Shown here piece after piece: positions 1 through 6,007 of a DNA stretch of 7,851 bases. This DNA comes from Candidatus Aenigmatarchaeota archaeon (GTDB taxonomy: Archaea; EX4484-52; B79-G9): contig JAGLMX010000023.1 of assembly GCA_023139785.1 (NCBI GenBank), positions 1 to 7,851 on the forward strand, given 5' to 3'. Each line of letters opens with the position of its first letter. The stretch's first letter is position 1. A program made the translations under genes and the position numbers. Below the pieces are notes generated by a model. That model made no database searches. It had not been told where the DNA came from and was given only the letters and a program-made list of their open reading frames with translations.

Positions 1-1
1 A

Positions 2-1906
2 TTCAAAATACTTGAAAGCACGAAAACATCTTCTTGTTTTGGAAGCGGGATGCCTGCTGACACCGCGACATGCAAAGAGTGCCTAAAAGAGATGCGCGAC
101 CCAAAAAATCCAAGACACAATTATTTCTTCATAACCTGCACTTCATGCGGTCCGCGCTTTACTGCTGTGGATTCATACCCCTATGACCGGAAAAATACAT
201 CACTAAAAGACTTTGAGATGTGCGATTCTTGCAAAAAAGAGTACCAAAACCCGGAAAACAGGAGGTTTCATGCAGAAACAATTGCATGTGAAAAGTGCGG
301 TCCCGTTCTTTCGCTTTTTGCAAAAGACAAAAACACCAATGCAAAAAACCCCATTTCAGAGACCGCGAAGTTAATACTTCAAGGAAAAATAGTTTCAATC
401 AAAGGCCTTGGAGGTTATCACCTCACATGCCTTGCAGACAATCAAAATGCAGTTGCAGAATTAAGGGCGCGCACGTCAAGGCCGAATAAGCCTTTTGCCG
501 TAATGGCGCGCGATATCAAGATGGCGCGCGAAATCGCCCACGTGTCCGCAGAAGAAGAAAAGATTATGTTATCAGAAAGCGCACCGATAGTCCTTTTGAA
601 AGCAAAGAGAAAGATATCTGTGTCTGAACTTGACACAATAGGCGTCATGCTGCCATACACAGCACTGCACACACTTCTTTTTGATCACATTGATGAGCCA
701 CTTGCCATGACAAGCTCAAACCACTCTGATGAGCCAATAACATCTGATTCAGACGAGGAGCAGTTTGCGAATTATGCGCTTGAGCATAACAGAGAAATTA
801 CAAGAAAGGCAGACGACTCTATTGTAAAGCCCATCGCAGGAAAGACCTTGATTGTAAGGCGCTCGCGCGGTTTTGTTCCGATGCCTCTTGAGCTTGAAAC
901 AAAAAGCCCTGTGCTTGCACTCGGCAGCGACAGCATGAACACATTCTGTCTTGCAAAAGACGGAAAAGCAGTGCTGTCCCAGCACATAGGAACATTGTCA
1001 AACCCAAAAACATTCTTGCGCTACAAGCAGGAAATTGAAAGTTTCCTGACGCTCTACAATTTTCAGCCCAAAATCATTTCGTGCGACATGCACCCACAGT
1101 ATAATTCAACAGCATTTGCAAAAGAGCTTGCCAAAAGATTTTCTGCAAAGCTTGTCCCTGTCCAGCACCATATTGCGCACGCAGAGGCGTGCGCACAAGA
1201 GCACGGATTTTCAGATTATGCCGCGATAGTCTCTGACGGTTCCGGGCATGGGCTTGACGGTAAGGTGTGGGGCGGTGAAATTATCGTGAACGGCAAAAGA
1301 GAAGGGCATCTGGAAGAGCAAGTGATGCCCGGTGCCGTGTCCGCAGTGAATCATCCAAAGAAAATGCTTTTTGGAATACTGAATAAATTTATGGGCGCAC
1401 AAGAGATTTCAAAAGTTGCCGAAATAGCACCTGATGAGTGCAATGTTCTTGAGAAACAGGTTGCCGAAGATTTCAACTGTGTTCACACCACAAGCACAGG
1501 CCGTATTTTTGATGCCGCGTCAGCATTTCTTGGATTTTGCGAAAAAAGAACCTATGACGGCAGGCCTGCAATGCTTCTCGAAGCGAACTCAACAAAACCT
1601 CTTGATTTTTCTGTCAAAACAAAAGGAAATGTGCTTCTAACAACACCCTTGTTTGAATATCTTGTCGAAAATATTGATGCGAATAAGTCCCGCCTTGCTG
1701 CAACAGTTCAGCAATATATTGCAGAAGGGATGCATAAGATAGCGGCGCAATACAAAAAACCAATTGTCTTCTCCGGAGGGTGCGCATACAATCGCATCAT
1801 GACCGAATATATGATTTCAAAAGGAGTTTATCTAAATGAGAATGTTCCTGCAGGGGACGGAGGGCTTTCTTTCGGGCAGACAGCATTTTGCGCATCAAAA
1901 CCATAA
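2..1906 (+). CDS. hypF: HypF carbamoyltransferase, 5' end outside window
   Basis: HypF uses carbamoyl phosphate and ATP to carbamoylate the C-terminal cysteine of HypE, the first step of CN ligand synthesis for [NiFe] hydrogenases in the cytoplasm. The frame is open from base 2, and residues before the Met at 50 resemble the usual linker after the acylphosphatase domain, so the real start lies upstream; full HypF is about 750 aa and 634 are visible. Counting from Met 50, two zinc fingers use C8/C11/C30/C33 and C58/C61/C80/C83, with RRFHAET just before the last pair. A YrdC-like domain covers about 101-285 (KGLGGYHL, RPNKPFAVM, DDSIVKP, RRSRGF). The Kae1-like domain covers about 287-615, with HHIAH at 373-377, DGSGHGLDGKVWGGE, SGGCAYN and GDGG near 602-605, where most relatives have NDGG. 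No other hyp gene is visible. The family call is secure; hydrogenase presence is inferred. Confidence 0.95.
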   Translation, partial: FKILESTKTSSCFGSGMPADTATCKECLKEMRDPKNPRHNYFFITCTSCGPRFTAVDSYPYDRKNTSLKDFEMCDSCKKEYQNPENRRFHAETIACEKCGPVLSLFAKDKNTNAKNPISETAKLILQGKIVSIKGLGGYHLTCLADNQNAVAELRARTSRPNKPFAVMARDIKMAREIAHVSAEEEKIMLSESAPIVLLKAKRKISVSELDTIGVMLPYTALHTLLFDHIDEPLAMTSSNHSDEPITSDSDEEQFANYALEHNREITRKADDSIVKPIAGKTLIVRRSRGFVPMPLELETKSPVLALGSDSMNTFCLAKDGKAVLSQHIGTLSNPKTFLRYKQEIESFLTLYNFQPKIISCDMHPQYNSTAFAKELAKRFSAKLVPVQHHIAHAEACAQEHGFSDYAAIVSDGSGHGLDGKVWGGEIIVNGKREGHLEEQVMPGAVSAVNHPKKMLFGILNKFMGAQEISKVAEIAPDECNVLEKQVAEDFNCVHTTSTGRIFDAASAFLGFCEKRTYDGRPAMLLEANSTKPLDFSVKTKGNVLLTTPLFEYLVENIDANKSRLAATVQQYIAEGMHKIAAQYKKPIVFSGGCAYNRIMTEYMISKGVYLNENVPAGDGGLSFGQTAFCASKP

Positions 1907-1922
1907 AATCAGGCAATATGTA

Positions 1923-1932
1923 GATTTTAATA
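1923..1932 (+). promoter_or_regulatory. TATA-like box for oapC
   Basis: GATTTTAATA lies about 26 nt upstream of the oapC ATG at 1954, the spacing expected for a leaderless archaeal transcript. No Shine-Dalgarno sequence precedes the ATG. The box is a weaker match than the two TTTATATA boxes further along, and the gene could also be read through from hypF, 47 nt upstream. Confidence 0.45.
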
Positions 1933-1953
1933 GGTTCCTGCCCCATAAAGTTT

Positions 1954-2340
1954 ATGCCTGACAAATGCACAAAGTGCGGTAAGATACACCCTGATGATGC
2001 GCCATACCTCATCAACGGATGTGATAAGTGCGGCGGGAAATTCTTTTTCTATGTAAGGCCTGAATTGCTGGAAGAGGCCGAACAAGAAGTCTCTTTGCTT
2101 TCAAGAAAAGACATGAAAGAGATTGAAGACGACATACGGGATATAGTTTCAGGTGACGGCATAAAAAAAGACGAAACAGTTGTCCTTGATCTTGAGGCAA
2201 TACGGGTAATACGCCCCGGGAAATACCGGATTGACGTCACCAACCTATTCAATCAGAAACCGATTGTAGTGAGAGTCGGTGCAGGCCGCTACGAGATAGA
2301 CCTGTCAACTCTCATGACCAAAATCAGCAAAAAGAAATAA
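1954..2340 (+). CDS. oapC: OapC/ArvC family zinc-ribbon protein (DUF2072 type)
   Basis: This is a 128-aa cytoplasmic protein of unknown biochemical activity that belongs to a conserved archaeal set with oapA and oapB. The N-terminal zinc ribbon uses C5/C8 and C23/C26, with the family pattern NGCDKCGGKFFFYVRPE following. A charged, probably helical middle (about 36-75) leads to a C-terminal beta-rich region with PGKYRIDVTNL and AGRYEIDLSTL, two similar G-x-Y-x-I-D-hydrophobic units that look like an internal duplication. The ATG follows a TATA-like box at leaderless distance. Its TAA directly abuts the stop codon of convergent oapB. In many euryarchaea the three genes are described as clustered; here oapC is on the opposite strand from its partners. 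Family assignment is from memory of the zinc ribbon and C-terminal motifs; the role (regulator or partner of the OapA GTPase) is inference. Confidence 0.82.
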   Translation: MPDKCTKCGKIHPDDAPYLINGCDKCGGKFFFYVRPELLEEAEQEVSLLSRKDMKEIEDDIRDIVSGDGIKKDETVVLDLEAIRVIRPGKYRIDVTNLFNQKPIVVRVGAGRYEIDLSTLMTKISKKK

Positions 2341-2709
2341 TTATACATATAGCATAAGCTCTTCAGGATTCTTCTCAATCTTTGTTATTATATGCGCAGG
2401 CCCAATAACCGTCATCCCGCGCCTTTTTCCGGTAGTTAACTGAAACACGAACCCTCGAAGTTTTTCAAAAAGAGTGCTGTCTTTTTCGGGTGAGATATCT
2501 ATTGAGCTAAGTTCAATTCCGGAAAACTTTTCAGAAACTTTTTCCATTGTCTTTTTGATGAGTTCTGCTTCCTGCTCCGGCTTAAGCTTGGCGTCTATAA
2601 GTATTATTGTGTCTTTCTGAAGGTCTTTTAAAAGATCCTTGAAATTGTCATTGCACGTTTTTTCATAAGGAATGAATTTTATTTTGAGCTTAATTCTAAT
2701 CACCTTCAA
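2341..2709 (-). CDS. oapB: OapB/ArvB family protein (DUF2073)
   Basis: This 122-aa soluble protein belongs to the DUF2073 family, conserved in archaea beside an Era-like GTPase. The visible hallmark is the C-terminal segment GKRRGMTVIGPAHIITKIEK at about 94-113. The N-terminal half has alternating hydrophobic strands (KVIRIKLKIKFIPY) and a charged helix. No membrane segment, signal peptide or catalytic motif is visible. It is the second gene of an operon and overlaps the oapA stop codon. The start is uncertain: TTG at 2709 overlaps the oapA TGA, and GTG at 2703 lies within GGTGAT, a sequence that itself resembles a Shine-Dalgarno core. Both starts imply coupled translation with the GTPase. 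The function is unknown; a direct partner role for OapA is inferred from conserved linkage. Confidence 0.82.
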   Translation of the reverse strand: MKVIRIKLKIKFIPYEKTCNDNFKDLLKDLQKDTIILIDAKLKPEQEAELIKKTMEKVSEKFSGIELSSIDISPEKDSTLFEKLRGFVFQLTTGKRRGMTVIGPAHIITKIEKNPEELMLYV

Positions 2710-3356
2710 AGCTTTTTGAAAAGTTGTGCATAAAGTTCTTTCATGTTCTTATCGTTTTTCGCACTTATGCCTATGACTTCATATTGTGGGAATGCCTCGC
2801 GCACTCGTTTTAGATTGGACTTTTTCAAATCAATCTTGTTTCCGACAATTATGACTGGTGTTTTTCTTGCATCAAGGTTCCCAAGAAGTGTGATATTTAC
2901 CTGATTTATCGGGTCTTGTGTTGAATCAATGACGACCAGTACAAGATCCATTTTGTCGAGCCACTTTATTGACTCAATAACACCTTTTGTTGCCTCTTTT
3001 GCTCTTTGTTTTGATTCTTTTTTCTTCATCCCGTATTTCAGGAAGTCCTCAAAGTCTATTTTTGTTGCAATCCCGGGTGTGTCCACAAGATTGAAATTCA
3101 GGGACTTGCCATTATGATTCATTGTAACTTTTTCTTTTATTTGAATTTCGCGGGTTTCATGAGGGATAACAGAAGCCTTTCCAAGTTCTTCCCCAAGCCA
3201 GTCAAGACAAATCCTGTTTGCAAGTGTGGTCTTGCCGGCATTTACAGGACCATAAAGACCTAGCTTCATGTCTGGCTTTTTTTTGAATATTTTTGAGAGC
3301 AGGGCATTAAATGTATTCCTTATATGGCGATGTATGCCGCTTATTGAAGAAAGCAT
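2706..3356 (-). CDS. oapA: Era-like small GTPase OapA/ArvA
   Basis: This 216-aa P-loop GTPase has all five G motifs: G1 GPVNAGKT at 36-43, a likely G2 threonine in PHETREI around residue 68, G3 DTPG at 92-95, G4 NKID at 173-176 and G5 SAK at 198-200. There is no C-terminal KH domain, so it is not a true bacterial Era; the PHETR switch region is typical of the archaeal Era-like family. A roughly 30-residue basic N-terminal extension could be an amphipathic helix for membrane contact. In haloarchaea the orthologue was named origin-associated and later reported, from memory, to drive extracellular vesicle formation (ArvA). The ATG at 3356 lies about 26 nt from TTTATATA on the same strand, supporting a leaderless start. 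It overlaps oapB downstream. The GTPase call is certain; the cellular role here is inferred. Confidence 0.92.
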   Translation of the reverse strand: MLSSISGIHRHIRNTFNALLSKIFKKKPDMKLGLYGPVNAGKTTLANRICLDWLGEELGKASVIPHETREIQIKEKVTMNHNGKSLNFNLVDTPGIATKIDFEDFLKYGMKKKESKQRAKEATKGVIESIKWLDKMDLVLVVIDSTQDPINQVNITLLGNLDARKTPVIIVGNKIDLKKSNLKRVREAFPQYEVIGISAKNDKNMKELYAQLFKKL

Positions 3357-3377
3357 AAAATATACTTGATGTTACCG

Positions 3378-3386
3378 TATATAAAC
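3378..3386 (-). promoter_or_regulatory. Archaeal TATA box of the oapAB operon
   Basis: On the minus strand this reads GTTTATATA, centred about 26 nt upstream of the first base of the oapA ATG. The match to the archaeal TATA consensus and the spacing support a leaderless oapAB mRNA. Confidence 0.75.
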
Positions 3387-3462
3387 TTATGTCATGCCGG
3401 CTTTTTCGTACTTTTTGCAAAGAAATCAACTCAGGCGCAGGCTCAACCAATTCGCTCAACAC

Positions 3463-3470
3463 TTTATATA
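3463..3470 (+). promoter_or_regulatory. Archaeal TATA box of the UPF0104 gene
   Basis: TTTATATA is centred about 26 nt upstream of the ATG at 3492. It therefore selects 3492 as the start and excludes the in-frame ATG at 3366, which would lie upstream of the promoter. Two copies of GCTCAAC (3441-3447 and 3454-3460) lie just upstream and could be a regulator site. Confidence 0.75.
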
Positions 3471-3491
3471 GTTAAAATACAATTCCTGTTT

Positions 3492-4409
3492 ATGAAACAG
3501 CCGAACATACTGGCGTTTGCCGGTATCGCGCTTCTTTTTTATGCTGTGTTGCTTGCATATTTTAATGCAGGCGAGATTTTTCATGCAGCAAAAAATTTCA
3601 ACATTCTCTATGCACTTCCATTCTTTTTCCTGATGTCAATGTCCTACTTATTTAAATATTCCCGGTGGGCTTTTTTTATACGCGGTGCCGGTGTTTCAGT
3701 TCCCACTAAAAGCCTGTTCATGATATTTGTTTCATCTCTTTCAATGCTTATAACTCCCGGAAAGGTTGGCGACGTATTAAAATCATATCTTTTGAAAAAA
3801 AAATTCGGGTATGAACAAAGAAAGACGCTCCCTTCAGTGGTTCTCGAGCGCATAACCGATTTGCCGTCTATCGCGATTCTTTCTGTTGCAGGAGCGTATT
3901 CTGTTTACCAGAACACCTTTGTCTTATTGCTGCCGTTTCTTGTTTTGTTTGCATCTCTTTTTACAATAAAGAGCGACTTGTGTTTTCGAAAGATTGTGGG
4001 ATTTGTCGGCAACCACGCACGCACAAAAAAATACCGCAAAAGCGTTGAAGGCTTGTATAAAAATATGCGCGCGTCAGCAAGCTACAGGAACCTGTTCACA
4101 GGAACTCTGCTGGGTCTCATAGCATGGAGTGCAGAAGGGCTGATGCTTTATGTGCTCCTTCTTGGCCTTGGCATACAAGTGAATATTCTTTTCGTAATAT
4201 CAATATATGCGATTTCAGTGATTGTCGGAGTGCTATCACTTATTCCCGGAGGGATTGGGGCAAGCGAGGCAAGCATGTTCGGCCTCCTGATTGTTGCAGG
4301 AATATCAAAGCCCGAAGCTCTTGCAGCAACAATAATATTTCGGGCCATGACCTTGTGGCTTTCATTGGCTATAGGGTCTTTGATGTTGTCGAGTATAAAC
4401 CGAAATTAA
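3492..4409 (+). CDS. UPF0104/AglD C-terminal-type membrane protein, flippase-like
   Basis: This 305-aa multi-pass membrane protein belongs to the UPF0104 (lysylphosphatidylglycerol synthase transmembrane region) family. Related domains form the membrane half of bacterial MprF and of haloarchaeal AglD. Hydrophobic segments are visible at about 6-24, 38-54, 74-87, 125-160 (two), 202-224, 231-251 and 263-300 (two). Family signatures are TPGKVGDVLKSYLL at 88-101, ERITDL at 119-124, IPGGIGASEA at 251-260, and R284 with W289. There is no aminoacyltransferase domain, so it does not itself make lysyl lipids. A role in moving a polyprenyl-linked or lipid-linked substrate across the membrane is inferred from the family and from the following GT39 and GT2 genes. 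The start at 3492 is chosen from the TATA spacing and because residue 1 leads directly into helix 1; the ATG at 3366 would add 42 non-conserved-looking residues. Confidence 0.85.
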   Translation: MKQPNILAFAGIALLFYAVLLAYFNAGEIFHAAKNFNILYALPFFFLMSMSYLFKYSRWAFFIRGAGVSVPTKSLFMIFVSSLSMLITPGKVGDVLKSYLLKKKFGYEQRKTLPSVVLERITDLPSIAILSVAGAYSVYQNTFVLLLPFLVLFASLFTIKSDLCFRKIVGFVGNHARTKKYRKSVEGLYKNMRASASYRNLFTGTLLGLIAWSAEGLMLYVLLLGLGIQVNILFVISIYAISVIVGVLSLIPGGIGASEASMFGLLIVAGISKPEALAATIIFRAMTLWLSLAIGSLMLSSINRN

Positions 4410-4427
4410 AAACACAAGAAAAATCAG

Positions 4428-4438
4428 AAATATAAAAG
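4428..4438 (+). promoter_or_regulatory. Probable TATA box of the GT39-GT2 operon
   Basis: AAATATAAAAG, preceded by a purine-rich stretch that could be a BRE, lies about 31 nt upstream of the GTG at 4464. This allows a leader of a few bases. A second TATA-like string at 4451-4457 (TATATAG) is too close to the GTG for standard spacing. Which one is used is uncertain. Confidence 0.45.
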
Positions 4439-4463
4439 AGTTATGAACACTATATAGTCTGTC

Positions 4464-5990
4464 GTGATTTTTTTGATAAATAAAAAAACAGGTACCAAGA
4501 TAAAGAACCGTGCAGTTTCTTTTTTCAAGGACAAGCACAATCTTATTGCAGTTGCAATTTTCATTTTCGCTTTTGCCCTGCGCTTTAATTACGCATTTAT
4601 GTCCGGTCTGTGGGTTGACGAAGGGCGCTATGCTGTGATGGGGCGGGCACTTCTTGATCACCCCTTTGATTACAGTACTATGATGCACGGCACAATTACG
4701 GCGTTTCCTCCTGTTTTTCCGTACATGCTTTTTTTATCACAATCAATTTTCGGCGCAGGGGACTTTGCTGTCCGCATAGTTAATCCGATTCTCGGGGCGC
4801 TGTCGGTTCTGTTGATGTATGCCCTGGGGCGCGTCATGTTCAACCGGAATGTCGGTTTGTACGCCGCAGCACTTATGGCGGTTTCGCCTTTAATTTTATT
4901 TTTCAGCGAGCGCGTGCTTCTTGAAACGCCGATGGTGTTTTTCGGCCTTAGTACGCTCTTTTTATTTTACTATGGCTATGAGCGAAAGAAAAACATGTTT
5001 CTTTATGCATCAGGAATATTCTTTGTTTTAGGTTTCCTCACAAAGCAAGCTGTTTTATTCATCCTTCCTGCAATAGGGTTATACCTCATATATTCAAGAA
5101 AATGGGCATGGCTCAAGGAGAAGCGCATATGGATTACTATTGCAATAATGCTTTTGGTTATGATGCCCTGGGCTGTAAGAAGCTATACACATTGCGGGTC
5201 TTTTTCATGCGAAGCCTCATTTGCAATGAGCTGGTTTAGTTCAGAAGGCGGTGGTTTTGATGTTGTGCGCGATTATTTTTACTACATAAACCTGACGCCA
5301 TTTACACTGACCACAGGCGTATTGATTTTGTCATTTTTCGGGCTCATCCCTTTAATCAACGGGCAAAAGAAAAAAGAATATCTGTTAATACTGTCCTTTG
5401 CCCTCATGATACACATAATTTTTGCGATAACTGCTGTAAAGGTTCCGCGTTACATACTTCTTGCAGTGCCCATACTAATACTCCTTGCTGCAAAAGGTGT
5501 TGACGAGATATCAAGGCAGATTGCAGGAAAAGAGCGAAAGTATGCCTTTTTAGTGGCATTGGTAATCCTCGCACCCGTGCTTTACATATCTTATAATGCC
5601 GGTACAACAATGATTGAAGAGAAAGCACCCGGCTTTTTGATGCTAAAAGATGCAGGGTTGTATCTTGAGAACACTCCTAAAGACACCGTGATAATGGCCG
5701 CCCCCCCGCAGCCTATCTCATTTTATGCCGGCGATAAGAAAACCGCAGCATATCCGGTTGAAGCCGAAGATCTGGCAGAGAGAATATACAATACAAGCAC
5801 AGATTATGTAATTATAGATGCTTACGAAAGAACACAAAGGGAGTGGATATATTCTTATGTCCCAACAAGGCCATATCTTGTTTTCGAGAAAGTATTCAAT
5901 CAAAATGATCAGCCCGTAGTGGCTATTTTCAAGGTAGACCAAAACAAGCTAATGGCGGAACTTCAAAACAAGACAATGGTGTTAGAATAA
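4464..5990 (+). CDS. GT39-type (GT-C) membrane glycosyltransferase
   Basis: This 508-aa integral membrane protein fits the ArnT/PMT-like GT-C fold, which transfers a sugar from a polyprenyl-phosphate donor to protein or lipid on the outer face of the membrane. The first helix (about 27-45) is followed by the loop motif WVDEGRYA, with the catalytic-type acidic pair D52-E53, then FPPVFPYML and FFSERVLLETPM (147-156). About ten hydrophobic segments run to residue 378. KVPRYILLAVPIL at 326-338 matches the conserved late loop and helix of the family. The last 120 residues are a soluble domain, probably outside the cell. The start is GTG at 4464; TTG at 4473 is the alternative, and the first internal ATG that follows (residue 46) would remove helix 1. 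It is 54 nt after the UPF0104 gene and directly before GT2. Donor and acceptor are not known; a dolichyl-phosphate hexose donor is inferred. Confidence 0.85.
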   Translation: MIFLINKKTGTKIKNRAVSFFKDKHNLIAVAIFIFAFALRFNYAFMSGLWVDEGRYAVMGRALLDHPFDYSTMMHGTITAFPPVFPYMLFLSQSIFGAGDFAVRIVNPILGALSVLLMYALGRVMFNRNVGLYAAALMAVSPLILFFSERVLLETPMVFFGLSTLFLFYYGYERKKNMFLYASGIFFVLGFLTKQAVLFILPAIGLYLIYSRKWAWLKEKRIWITIAIMLLVMMPWAVRSYTHCGSFSCEASFAMSWFSSEGGGFDVVRDYFYYINLTPFTLTTGVLILSFFGLIPLINGQKKKEYLLILSFALMIHIIFAITAVKVPRYILLAVPILILLAAKGVDEISRQIAGKERKYAFLVALVILAPVLYISYNAGTTMIEEKAPGFLMLKDAGLYLENTPKDTVIMAAPPQPISFYAGDKKTAAYPVEAEDLAERIYNTSTDYVIIDAYERTQREWIYSYVPTRPYLVFEKVFNQNDQPVVAIFKVDQNKLMAELQNKTMVLE

Positions 5991-6007
5991 AGAAAAAAAA
6001 AGTTTCT

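Noticed and set aside
503..531. ATGGCGCGCGA occurring twice (503-513 and 521-531) in hypF
   Set aside because: It encodes two Met-Ala-Arg triplets in an aligned part of the YrdC domain; chance coding similarity explains it.
2341..3356. Bacterial OLE-RNA-associated OapA/OapB proteins, which share the names
   Set aside because: The name is a coincidence: the sequences here are an Era-like GTPase and a DUF2073 protein of archaeal type, and no OLE-like long RNA is visible.
3366..3491. In-frame ATG at 3366 that would extend the UPF0104 protein by 42 residues
   Set aside because: It lies upstream of the TTTATATA box at 3463-3470, which is correctly spaced for ATG 3492; the extra residues also look non-conserved.
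4362..4688. 108-residue minus-strand frame across the UPF0104-GT39 junction
   Set aside because: It overlaps both real genes, its protein has no recognisable motif, and the region is explained by a promoter and the GT39 start.
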